Of a stretch of DNA of 64,000 bases, positions 48,003 to 59,371 are shown piece by piece; within the stretch, counting starts at the first letter, position 1, and the number at the start of each line of letters is the position of its first letter. The position numbers and the translations under genes were made by a program. This DNA comes from Erigeron canadensis (taxonomy: Eukaryota > Streptophyta > Magnoliopsida > Asterales > Asteraceae): positions 22,641,723-22,705,722 of the forward strand of contig NC_057767.1 of assembly GCF_010389155.1 (NCBI RefSeq), read 5' to 3'. The notes beneath the pieces were generated by a model, which was not told the DNA's origin, did no database searches, and worked only from the letters and a program-made list of their open reading frames with translations.

Positions 48003-48824
48003 CAAAAATAACCCTTTGAACACCCCCCCCCCCCACTTGACCCCAAAATAACGAATACCAATTTGATCCGTCAACATATTAACTTGTCATCCCACATTTA
48101 ATTTAATTATTTAAAGTTAGTCAGCATATATTTTTGTTAAAAATCTTTATTAGATCAAAGTTTATCAATTTTTAGAAGCATTCAATTCTTATAAAACCAT
48201 AAAAATTGTTTGCTTATTACATAAATCAGATCGTAATGAAAGTGAATTATTACATAGTCGTAACTTTTAAGAGCAATATATAGAACAAATATTTACAATA
48301 ATTTAGGTTCATGCAATTGTCGTGTAGTAAGAATTATAAAATTTATTAAATTAGTTAGATTTATGTGATACTGAACTTGTTTTAATGTTTTACATGATAC
48401 TTGTTTTAGGTGTGCTTATCACAATAGTTTAGATTAGTATCTCCTTTGCGATAATACCAAAAAAAGAAAAAAAAACTAATAATCTATTGTGAAATATTTA
48501 TATGCAATTAGTATTAGTATGAGTTCATATATAAATTTCTAGGTGTACCATTAACGTGTCATCAAATACTTTGATTCTCACCATTTATCTTTTACTAAAT
48601 GTTTAATAAATTCAAATTTTAATTAAATGTGTCCTTGCATATGTAGAATAAAAGAACAAAAAACATTAAAATACAACAAATTAAAATCTTAAAACATACA
48701 AATATTGATCCATTGACAATGAAAATAACATTTAAACCTTCAACAATGTGAAATAAAAGAGCATTAAACTTGATTAAATAACAATGATTGATTAATTTTC
48801 ATTTGTCATGTGTATCATAAAATC
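48003..48824. other. AT-rich intergenic DNA
   Basis: Contains a homopolymer C run at about 48022-48034. No gene or bounded element. Confidence 0.5.
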
Positions 48825-49508
48825 AGGAGTGGAAATTGTGTAGATGAAGCATTTCATATTTTAAAAAATATAAAACCTTTCAATGTATATATAAAAGTGT
48901 GTTTAAATGCAAGATATTTGCTTCCAATTTACAGCCTTTTTTAGTTATGACCCCATTGTCATTTTTATTACAAATTTATATGGTAACATGTAACTCTTGA
49001 AATACATATGTTCTTTATTAGTTTTACTTTGACTTTTGCATTAATTATAATTTGACTTTGAGTTTTAAGGGATAAGATTGTTTTGTTTAACAAATTTAAA
49101 TGGTCTAGATCAAAAGTTAGCAATATTATTTTCTCTTAGTTGTGGTGGCCATATATATATATAATTAGGAGTGGAAATTGTGTAGATGAAGCATTTCATA
49201 TTTTAAAAAATATAAAACCTTTCAATATATATATAAAAGTGTGTTTAAATGCAAGATATTTGCTTCCAATTTACAGCCTTTTTTAGTTATGACCCCATTG
49301 TCATTTTTATTACAAATTTATATGGTAACATGTAACTCTTGAAATACATATGTTCTTTATTAGTTTTACTTTGACTTTTGCATTAATTATAATTTGACTT
49401 TGAGTTTTAAGGGTTAAGATTGTTTTGTTTAACAAATTTAAATGGTCTAGATCAAAAGTTAGCAATATTATTTTCTCTTAGTTGTGGTGGCCATATATAT
49501 ATATAATA
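48825..49508. repeat. 342-bp direct tandem duplication
   Basis: Copy 1 runs 48825-49166 and copy 2 from 49167 to about 49508. Both start AGGAGTGGAAATTGTGTAG and end GTTGTGGTGGCCATATATAT. By eye only two substitutions separate them (CAATGTATAT/CAATATATAT and GGGATAAG/GGGTTAAG), plus slight (TA)n length change. No gene lies within. Confidence 0.9.
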
Positions 49509-51189
49509 ACTTTTCAACCGTACACCGTCATATGTGATTTAGAATCTTGTAATGTACAATACCATAAAACAAATTTGATAGTGTACAATTAAAATTAAAT
49601 GGTATATAATTCACTAACTTTTTACAAAATACTTCAACACACCAACCAGTTTAACAAACTGTTCAATCATTTCATTCTAAACTAACTTATTGTACTAATT
49701 TTGCCTCCCGTCTAATATATACTAAAACTCAATTTGCCCATATTACACTATCATTTATATTAATTAAAAAACATTTTATATTAATTAAAAAACATATTAT
49801 ATTAATAACAAGAATATTATATAAAAATATATTATATTAAATATCATAATACTAAAACTGTTTTCTTGATATTAATTTGTAAAAGAAAAGAAGAGATTGG
49901 AAGATAAATTTGTATCCTTTCAAATCACCTCAAATGTGAGAAGAAAATTTTTTAAACAAAAACAACTAAATTATCCCTTCAAATCATATCATTTCACTTC
50001 TTTTCTATCCTAAAAATAAACTCAGGAACACAACTAATTTTATATCAATTGTATTTCTTTCTTTTCTTTCCTTAAAAAACTCAAGAACATAGTGTAATAT
50101 AGTTAAAAAGCAAAATAAAGTAATAGTACATAAATAAGGTTAAAGAACCTTACCTTTTCTTTTGATTCAACGGTCAACAACTTGGAAACAAACAAAATCA
50201 AGGGCTCACTTGTGAGTTTATTTTCAAAATGCATTGATAAAGCAATTCAAATGTAATACACTATAATAATGTTATTTATTGAATTTGAAAGTCGTGTTTT
50301 AAGGGTTCATGACAAGTAATGATAAAGGTTGTGTTAAATTAGACGATAGTTTTTATTTAACGCCAAGGCCCCTTGGGGAGTAGTTCCTCTAAGACACAAT
50401 CAAGCCAAACGACCTACGTGACTTCATACCTTTAGGTTAGGTATTAGAGGAAACTCTAGTTTTGTATTGGATACTTTTGTTTTTCTTGGAGGTGGCTTTC
50501 GATAGGAGTGGTCAGATCTTCTCCCCCCCCCCCCCTAGGCCCCCTCCTTCTTCTAAGGTCGAGTCCTCCTCAATTCGAGAAAGTTGAAACCAAACAGACC
50601 TTTATTCTTTATCATGTTTATTCATACCCAATAACTTAAAAATATAAAACCTCTAATGTTGACCTTTATATGGTAAAAGTTAAACAACCTTAACATTTCG
50701 ATTAAAATAGATCAAGTTTGATATTGACTTTTGATTTTAATTTAAAAGTTAAAGTTGCTTTAATTTTATAACTTTAGAGGATTTTCACCTAAAACTCTAA
50801 AGGCCTATTTGGTTTACATAATTTTTGGAATGTGATAGAATTGATAACTGACTTTTATTTCATATATGTTTGGTTGACAGAATGGAATTTAGATTCCATT
50901 CCATGACTTCTTTGGTTAGTAAAGAAAAAGAATTTGAATCCTGTCTGTTTGGTTCGCTGAATTCTTTGGAACTTGATGAAAATTATAATCAAAATTTCAT
51001 TACATATCTTGTTTGGTTGATAGAATAAAATTCAGTTTCCTTTTCATTTCTTTTTTGGTTTGCATTGAAAAGGAATTGAGATCGGTGAAATTCCATCGTA
51101 TGAAGAAATCCAAAATTACTTGGCAAATGGTTGATTTAAGTTGGGTTGTTTAGGTGGAAATAAAAAATTGACTTTTATTAAAATTTAGA
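49509..51189. other. intergenic DNA left of the large LINE
   Basis: AT-rich, with a C run at about 50521-50535. Around 50805-51060 TTTGGTT occurs repeatedly with GAATTGAATTC-like phrases (several TTTGGTTNGNNGAAT copies), suggesting an old MITE-like repeat. No gene. Confidence 0.4.
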
Positions 51190-51378
51190 TTGATCATGAT
51201 GAGGATGGATGGCAACAGGTCAAGAATAGAAGAGGCAAAAGATCGGGAGAGTCATATATCGGGTCTAAGGATGTGCTGGGAGGTATCATTCAGAAAACAA
51301 GTCGAGAAACCCTAATGTCCCTAATTCAAAATCCAATATTTTGGATCAGATGTCCATGACATTCTTCATAACCAAATT

Positions 51379-52976
51379 TCCCATCTTATATCAATGCGAA
51401 GGAGATGTGGACTAGATGTTCTAAGTGGGGTATTCTAGTGGATGTTTTTATCGCCAGTCGCAGATCAAAGGCTGGAAAACGGTTTGGTTTTGTTCGTTAT
51501 ATCAAGGTGGGGAATGCTAAAAAACTTCTCTCTGATCTACGTTTTATCCGATTCGATAAATGGCGACTATTTGCTGATGTGGAGAAATACCCTCGGAAGA
51601 TTAAGCATCGTTCCATGATCCCTCAAAAAGTTAAGCCAGACGTCGTCCTTTTTCCAAATCTTATCAAGTTAAGATCTCCAACTCAGGTAATCAAAAATCT
51701 TATGCCGAGGTCCTCGCTGGTGAAAAAGGTAATGGTAATCCTCCCCCTCCGAGTCGTAGGTGTATTAATCATGTTGTTGCTAACGCTTCTGAAAATTTTG
51801 ATGTTGGCGATAATGCTTTCGTTATTCAAATCCATAGAACCCGATAATGTTCCATTTGTCAGGAAAAGGTTTTATGGGGAAGGATTTATTGATGTTGAAA
51901 TTAAGTATGTTGGTGGCCGTTGGCTCTATGTTACCTTCAAGTCACTTGAGGCAAAGGAGCTCTTTTTATCTAACGATGCCCTTAAGCGCAAGTTTGGCAC
52001 TATTAAAAAGCCATGTAATTCGTTTGTTCCTGATGAACGTATGGTTTGGGTTGACATTTATGGAGTCCCAAAAGGTGCATGGAATAAGAAAAAATTTTAG
52101 GTTATTATGGGCTCATGGGGAAGGTGTGTTTTCTTTGGCTCGGATTGGAATGATGCATACGCTATGGGTAGGGTCTGTGTTCTCACTCAGTCTCCTAAAT
52201 TTATTTACGAAGAGTTGAATGCCACTATAGATGAAAAGCCATATGATATTTGGATCAGGGAGTTTGACACTAGAGAACCAAATATTTTGAAGATCTCTTA
52301 TCCTTTTACAACATTAGATGAGTCTGAAAGAAGTTTTAACTCAGATGACTCTTACGACGAGAATGGCGAAGACGAGGTATCATCTGATAGGAGTGCTGAT
52401 TTTGATTCTAATCTTTGTAAGGAACATTCTGATGAAGCTCTTGGTATGGATGGTCTTGGAGGCGCTACTTTAAATGCGTCAGAAACTGCCCTAAATGCGC
52501 CGGCCAATAATGTTAAATATGAAGTTAACGAAGACATTCTTAGCAATGCGATTAGGGAGGATCTATTTTCACTTGACAAAATCATTGAACGAGATACTAT
52601 TGAACGCAAACGGGCAAATTCTTGCCTCTCTCCTAATGGGTTTTCTTCTAAGGCTCAAGCTCTTGAATCTTCTATAACTCCTGGTTCCATCAAAGGTCTA
52701 TATCAAAGCCAAACCTCAAAGAATAAGGTGGATGTTGCTTCGGATTTATCTCATCCAAATGTAAAGGAAGTCTCAAGTGGCTCTTTTCTTGGGTCTAGCA
52801 AACCTTCTGCTCAAGAGATTAATGAAATGGGAAAGGAGATGGGTTTCCATGGATTTGGACCTAAGTCTAAGGTCGAGGCTTCAATAAAAAAGTTAAGTGC
52901 GCTAATAAACGTCAATTGTTACGTGGTATTTTATTCAAGCATAAGATTAATTTCCTATCGATTCAAGAGTCCTTGA
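51379..52976 (+). pseudogene. LINE ORF1 with RNA-recognition motif, broken
   Basis: TKFPISYQCEGDV (another frame) then CSKWGILVDVFIASRRSKAG and KRFGFVRYIKVGNAKKL show an RRM: the RNP1-like KRFGFVRY follows a basic loop. LRFIRFDKWRLFADVEKYPR completes it. A frame change near 51690 leads to KSYAEVLAG-type and VRKRFYGEGFIDVEIKYVGG segments, a second conserved block, and then a Ser/Asp-rich linker to the TGA at about 52976. Plant LINE ORF1 proteins of this class bind the element RNA. Frame changes at about 51400, 51690 and 52100 make this copy inactive. Confidence 0.7.
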
Positions 52977-53760
52977 TGTCGTCCCATGACAATCTTTGCA
53001 TCAAAAGCCTTTGGGGAATTATGGATTTGATTTTGTGGAGTCTTTAGCCAAAGGTCATTCAGGTGGTTTGATTACGATTTGGGACCCGGTGGTTTTGATA
53101 AAAGAAGATACTTTCATTCATGATAATTTTATCACCATAAAAGGAAGATAGCCAACTTTCAATCTGTCTTGTTTTATGTTAAACGTTTATGCTCCACAAT
53201 GTGAAAGCGATAAAGTGAAACTTTGGGTTGACATTTTGCTATCATCAAGGGGAATTTCTTATTTGTGGTGACTTTAATTCAGTCCGGGATGAAGATGAAC
53301 GAACTGGTAATATATTTTCTAAGACAAATGCATCCAATTTCAACTTATTCATTGATAAAGGTAATCTTATTGACATACCGATGGGCAGACATGATACACA
53401 AGAGTGGTGTCGAATGGGTCCAAGGCAAGTAGGCTGGATAGGTTTTTACTTTCCCATAGCTTTGTTGATAAAGTTCCAGGTTTAGTTTTGCAAGCACTAG
53501 ATGATATTTTATCGAATCATCGACCTTTACTCCTTTCCCAAAAGATTTTAAAATTTTGGCCCGACCCCGTTTAAATTCTATAACTCATGGATGAATTTAA
53601 GTGGGTTTGATGTGATATTAAAAAAGTTCATGGGTTAAGCCAAATGTGTGTCAAAACTGTAATGGTTGTGTCTGGTTAAAAGAGAAATTAAAGTTGTTGA
53701 AGTCTGATGTAAAGGAGTGGCATTCCCCTCAAAAAGATAGGAGATCGAGAACTAATATCT

Positions 53761-54988
53761 TGCGGGTTATGTTCGTTTTTATTTGTGCTTTTAAATTTAT
53801 AATAATGTTGTACAAGTAACTATCTTAAAACACGCGAATACTTACGAGCAGAGAACCCGGTCAGTGCAGTATAGTCTGGTGATAAGCTACAGGATCGTTC
53901 GCAGGGACGCTTGCTCTACCTAATCTAATAATACGTGTAATTCTAGCGGTTGTTGGGTTGTCATGATTTTCTATAATACTAATGCAATAAAAAGTAAATA
54001 AAATCCGCAACCGCTTATTCAGTGAGAGGCTGAGTCTCAAAATAGTTTGAAAAAGTAAATAACAGTATTAAATTTAAAATACTTGTTTGGCATCTCCGAT
54101 CTCATGGTATGACCAAATACTATCCTACCTATGTGTTGGACTGTTGGAAACTTAATCAATTCTCGGTAGATTCACTTTGCCTAATTACTAGTGCTGTCGT
54201 TAGACTCACACTAACCTATAAACAAATTCTCGTTAGATTCATTGTTTAAGCATTAATGACCTAAAGTTTGTGTTACTACTTCATCTTTTAGTTACCCGAC
54301 TTTTAAGTCATGACCAGATAATAATTCTCTCGGATGACCTTTTACATCTAGTTATAGACTGACTAGTGTTTTCCAACCTAGCATATCAGTCATAGTGTAT
54401 GATCATAGACAACTATTAGAATTAAACTAATATATTCAAATATAGAGCCTATAATAATATGAAGAACTCATTAACCATGGATCTACGATAAACAGTAAAA
54501 CACACTCCAACAGATTCTAACAAAACAAGTAAAACAATAAACGTCTACATGATCACATTGATCCAAACAAGTATTCAGCCTACTAGTCGGATATTATTAA
54601 AGGAATAACAAAGTCTGAAAAGATGAAAGACATTGTTTACCAAACTGAAAGTATAATAGAAAGATAAATCTAGACCACGGATGAAGATCGGAAGGCGTTA
54701 GAGGCTCCAAAACCTTCTGGAAACATGAAACTATAAACTACGGTTGATAGTGGGCGGCTAGGGCTGCTGAATCGGCTATCTCTTAGGGTTTAAGGTATAG
54801 TTTGACTTAAATAGAGCTGAAAGTCGGTTGCTGAACTGGGCCGCCTAGCAGCGCTGGCTGGTCTTGCTGCAGTTCGTTCTTCTTCGTTCGGCTCCTAAAC
54901 TGACTCCTTGTGTCTTGTAACTTCATAGGACTTCATCTTGAGTTACTTGATGTCATTTACCCTCTCTCGCATCTTCTGTGAACCTGCA
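53761..54988 (-). mobile_element. LTR-type insertion in the LINE (probable solo LTR)
   Basis: The LINE frame breaks off after KDRRSRTNIL at 53760 and resumes right of about 54989. The inserted block begins TGCGGGTT and ends AACCTGCA, inverted ends with one mismatch. It has no coding region. Its left part, read on minus, contains GCGAACGATCCTGTAGC and ACTGACCGGGTTCTCTGCTC, similar in layout to the right part of the solo LTR at 18017-19511. No target duplication could be confirmed, so boundaries are tentative. Confidence 0.4.
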
Positions 54989-56017
54989 TAAACATACGAT
55001 TTCATTAAGTAACAATATTTTCGGAATATTAACTCATTTAGACATTGTAATGAAGCCTTTCGATAGGGGTTTTCTTTATCAAAAAATGGACGCTCATCAG
55101 CGGGATGTGGCTATAATTGATGTTCAAATTTTGACTTATGGAGGGGATGACAATTTGTATTCAAAAAGAAGAAATCTCTCCAAAAACTTGATCAGTAAGT
55201 TAATGATGATCTTAGACAAAAAGCCAAAGTAAAGTGGGGGGTGGAGGGCGAGGAAAATAATAAGTTTTTTCATAATCTTGTAAACGCGAGGAGACGTAAT
55301 GGGAACTTGACATGGATCAAACATCTTGGAGATGGATAGAAGAGCCAGCAAAAGTTAAAAAGTGCTTTTTTGATTACTATGCCAATAAATTTTGTCGGTT
55401 TGAAGTTATTCATTTTTCTCGTTGGCATTAACTTCAAGTCACTATCGGTTTCACAAGCTATAAACATTGAATCTCCTTTTTCGATGGAGGAAATTAAAGA
55501 AGCCGTATGGAGTTGTGGAGGGGATAAAGTCCCTGGGCCTGATGGTTTCTCTTTTGCGTTGGTCAAAAGATTTTGGGACACATTAAAAGATGATATCTTT
55601 GGTATGCTCGATGATTTTTATAAACATGATCAGATTCCCGTGGGATGTAATTTTTCTTTCATCACTCTCATTCCCAAAGTGAAAAATTCTTTGTTAGTCA
55701 CTGACTTTTGTCCTATTAGTTTCATTGGTGTGCAGTACAAGATCATTGTTAGCTAAGATTCTTGCTAGTCGTTTATCTAAAGTTATTGATACTGTGGTGA
55801 GCTTTGAACAACTCCTTTCATTAAAGGGTGACAGATTCTAGACGGTCCACTTCTTCACAATTAAATTAATTGATTGGTACAGAGGCCAAAGAAAAAAGCT
55901 TTTATTATTTAAGATTGATTTCGCCAAGGCTTATGACTCTATATCATGGGAGTATCTCTACTGCGTGGTTCTTGGAGCTATGGGGTTCGGTAACAAGTGG
56001 ATTGCTTGGATTAAAGC

Positions 56018-56705
56018 TGTTAGAATATATAACCAAATATCTTTAAACACGAGTACGCAACGAAAGCAAATAAAACCATGTAATCAATTAATTAACCTTG
56101 AAATAGGATTAAGGATTACCTTATAATGTAGATGAATAAAGTGAAGAACTTTAAAGGATTTTAAGTAAATCCCTCTACGATCGCACACTAGACACCTCTT
56201 ATATCGTATGCTAGTACCTTGATCACGAACCGAACAACCCTTTGTTACTACCCCTTAAAGTCGAACCAACCAAAACCCGAAAACCCTTTTCTAGGGGAGT
56301 TTCGGCTGAAGCCAAGAGAGGTGAAGGAGAGGAGAGAATTAATGTGTGAATAGAATGCTTAATCCCTTAGATTTAAGCCTCTATTTATAGGGAGATATTA
56401 GGGCATAATTACTTGGTGATCAAGTCAAATTAAAGCCTCTAATTGAGCCTTCAAAACCGGCCTCCCTTAAGTCCAATTAGAGTCCAACCCTAATTAACTT
56501 ATTTCACAATTAAACCTCCTTGTAATTTATTTAAATACAATTAACCCTTTAACTTATTTAAATTAATCATTTAGTGATCAAACTAATTAATATACTACTT
56601 TAATATATTAATTAATAATATAGAGTTACCGTGTCATTTTGTGTGACCCCGTAGGCTTAAATCATTTCCGGACATACGTCCATTTTACGTGATCATATAC
56701 TAACA
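56018..56705 (-). repeat. 3' LTR of the Copia element
   Basis: Begins TGTTAGTATATGATCACG on minus and ends TTATATATTCTAACA. 688 bp. It includes CTATAAATAGAGGC (TATA-like, about 56385) followed by a leader-like CT-rich stretch. Confidence 0.8.
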
Positions 56706-57554
56706 GCTCCCACTTGAGCTCGTAATAAATGAAGGTAATAACATTGGTTAACATCTAGCAACATGCCAATGCTCCCCGAAATATTTAAGTATAGTTTCTT
56801 AAAGTACATTTAAATGGTTGAGGCATTTATTATCCCTTTGTTCAGATACCGTGTTAAACATAAATATGGATCAATGTCATTTCATGATTTAACGATTTTG
56901 TTTCTCATTTCATCACTACTTAAGATTACCAAATATAATCGAGACACATCTGGATTCATTTGGACATGACCATGTAAACATCTTAAATAGTCCCAATAAG
57001 GGGCCCAGTGGTATCATTCTGCAACTATTAGTTAGAGGAACAAATCCTGCATTGATTACACGTGTCAGTCATCATACTTCATTACACTTTCTGAAAATAG
57101 CCCTTTATGTACTCCCTTATTCAGGAGAGTTAGAACTATATCAAGTAAATGCAATCCATACATGCTGACCTGCTTGTATCTTAAGTCAAAGGATCAATAA
57201 AGTAACCATTTACGAATTTCACTTAATGAAGCCGATCCATAAAGTGATAAATTCGTTAGTGGGGTAGTCTGATATGCATCATATGGATACCATGTGAGTT
57301 TGGTGGGACCGACCATTATATATTCAAAGAATACAACCAATCACTCAGATTTGTCTTAGTTTAATTATATTCCCATATAATTAATCGACAATGGAAAATT
57401 TAGAATATTTAATAAAATATTCAAGGATTAAACATGCAAATATAGGATACAATTAATATTAAATGAAATCAAACATATAAAGTACTTTATTTCATTATGG
57501 AAAATATAAATTGTTTAACATCCCTTATCCAAATACCGAAACAACAGATTTACA

Positions 57555-58681
57555 TGAAATAACTAGCTAATTTAAGTCCTATGCCCTCGGCATACCTTTC
57601 AAGCTTGGGCCTAGCCAAAGCTTTTGTGAAAGGATCAGCTAAGTTAAAATCTGTGTGAACTTTGAGTAATTTGATTTCTCCTAGTCCGATCTGCTCACGA
57701 ACATAGTGATATCTTCTAGCACAATGTCTGGTACCTTTCTAAGCTCCGGGCTCGTTGGCAATGATTAATGCACCAGTGTTATCACAGTACATATTAGTGG
57801 GTAAATCACTCGAGGGGATCACGTCAAGCCCGCTAATGAACTTCCTTATCCAGACTGCTTTCATTGCGGCTTCTGAGGCGACAATGTATTCAGACTCTGT
57901 TGCAGACATGGCAACTGTGGTTTGCTTTTAGCTCATAGCATTCCACCGTGCCTTCATTTAAATAATGAAGATGTATCCCGACTGATATTTTGAATCCTAT
58001 TTATCAGTCTGAAATTCAACATCACAGTATCTATTCACTTTGAATTTTGGATCGGGATTTCAAACATACACCAAGAATAATTCTTTAGTAGCACACATGT
58101 ACTTAAGAATATTATTTACAGCAATCCAATGATCCTTTCCAGAATTTTTCTGATAGTGGCTAACTATATTTTGCGCGAACGCAATATTAGGTCTAGTACA
58201 TCTTACCGCATACATAATAAATCCCACCGCCGAAGCATAAGGAACTCCTTGCATACGCTCCACCTCATTAGGTGTAGAAGCATTGTTCTTGCTAGATAAG
58301 TTAAGTCTTTCTTGCATGAGAATGAAACCACTCTTAGAATTCTCAATCTTGAAACGCTTCAAGATCCTTATCAATATAAGCATTTTGACTTAATCTAAAC
58401 AACCGCTTTGATCTATCTCGGTAGATCTTGATTCCAAGAATAAATGTCGCTTCTCCTAAATCTTTCATGGCAAAACACTTTCCAAGATGGGATTTAACAT
58501 CTTGCAACATTGGAATGTGTTTTCCTATGATCAATATGTCATCAACATATAAGACAAGGAAAGTAACATTACTTCCACTAGCTTTGCGATATACACATGG
58601 CTCATCGGGATTTTGAACGACACTAAACTTCTTGATGCTTGCTTTAGTCCATAAATGTACCTTTGAAACTTGCATACTTTG
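57555..58681 (-). pseudogene. Copia reverse transcriptase / RNase H, broken
   Basis: Minus-strand fragments in order: the YIYGLKQAS block (about 58645, one frame), NPDEPCVYRKASGSNVTFLV with LYVDDILI (the catalytic YVDD of reverse transcriptase, about 58545), MKDLGEATFILGIKI, PYASAVGFIMYAVRCTRPNI, and RNase H with MSATESEYIVASEA, VWIRKFISGL, MYCDNTGA and NLADPFTKALARP. Frame changes near 58625, 58380, 58060 and 57950 plus stops inactivate it. It belongs to the Copia type that is very common in Asteraceae, by memory. Confidence 0.85.
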
Positions 58682-59321
58682 TGTGAGTCCCTCGATAGCT
58701 ATAGATCGCTCTCGAGATCGTCTATGATTATATCGTGAGTGCGGAATCCTCATGAGATAACTAGTTTGATTAGTAAACTGGTATATCGCTAATTATCAAG
58801 TAAATAATCAGCCGTATTATGCTATCTTCGTTTCTATAAGATATAGAACGAACTTAGGTGTCTGGTATACTTGTATGTCGAACGTCTGTCTGTTTTAGAG
58901 TATTCATTCGTATATATATGTTTAGAGTCGAACTGGGCTTGCTGGGCTTTGTTCTTACGAACTTAGCTGCCCAGCCCATGTAACGAAGTTAATCTTCGTT
59001 TGTACCAAACGAAGTTTATCTTCGTTTGCCTCTAACGAAGATATACCTTATCTTCGTTAGATACAAGACTTAGTTATATTCCCAAGTATTTCATCTTAAG
59101 GATTCCTAACACATATTATGTTTGTACTTGTATATCACACAACAAACATCATACATAACACACATATATATAACACCAAAACATGGAATCGATCATTACC
59201 AAAACATAAAGTCCATAATCTATCAATTACATATATAGATACGACATAAATTAACATAATGTCTCAATCTAAACGACATATCAAATCTAAGTTTCTGTTG
59301 TCACATCAACGTACATCAACA
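58682..59321 (-). repeat. 3' LTR of a Sirevirus-like element
   Basis: 640 bp. The minus strand starts TGTTGATGTACG and ends GGGACTCACA, after which Copia pol resumes with CAAAG. A polypurine tract (GTCAAGGGGGAGTT) lies immediately upstream on minus at 59322-59335. A TATA-like run ATATATATACG sits at about 58910-58920, and three tandem hairpins lie 60-140 bases upstream of it. Confidence 0.75.
58982..59058 (-). repeat. three tandem AACGAAG/CTTCGTT hairpins, 26-bp period
   Basis: AACGAAG occurs at 58982, 59008 and 59034 and its inverse CTTCGTT at 58994, 59020 and 59052. Loops are 5, 5 and 11 bases. The first arms repeat at exactly 26 bp. All lie in the promoter half (U3) of the LTR. Confidence 0.9.
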
Positions 59322-59335
59322 AACTCCCCCTTGAC
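59322..59335 (-). promoter_or_regulatory. polypurine tract of the Sirevirus-like element
   Basis: Minus strand GTCAAGGGGGAGTT directly before the TGTTGATG start of the LTR, the expected position for plus-strand DNA priming. Confidence 0.7.
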
Positions 59336-59371
59336 AGCAGCACCTTCGATTTCTTAGTCTTCAAAATCTGA

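Larger units (their letters stand above)
51190..56017 (+). mobile_element. degenerate L1-type LINE, interrupted twice
   Basis: Order on plus: an RRM-type ORF1 (51370-51600), a long acidic or Ser-rich linker (to 52976), an apurinic endonuclease domain (52985-53560, with WGNYGFDF, GGLITIWDP, NVYAPQ and CGDFNSVRDEDERTG) and a reverse transcriptase (55150-56017, with QKAKVKWGVEGEENNKFFHN, GGDKVPGPDGF and KIDFAKAYDS). It has many frameshifts and stops. It is split by an LTR-type insertion at 53761-54988 and cut at 56018 by a Copia LTR before the YADD block. The remainder, if retained, would lie to the right of the window. Confidence 0.8.
56018..58681 (-). mobile_element. Ty1/Copia retrotransposon, 3' half, inserted in the LINE
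   Basis: On the minus strand: reverse transcriptase and RNase H remains (58681 to about 57555), then non-coding DNA, a polypurine tract (CAAGTGGGAGC at about 56706-56716) and a 688-bp 3' LTR (56018-56705) with TGTTAG...CTAACA ends. The left LTR edge falls exactly where the LINE reverse transcriptase frame is lost. The right side is cut by the Sirevirus-like LTR at 58682, so gag, protease and integrase lie outside the window if they survive. Confidence 0.82.

Noticed and set aside
58343..58753. Single Copia frame starting at 58753
   Set aside because: The part before 58682 belongs to the Sirevirus-like LTR and only reads through by chance; Copia coding starts at the LTR edge.
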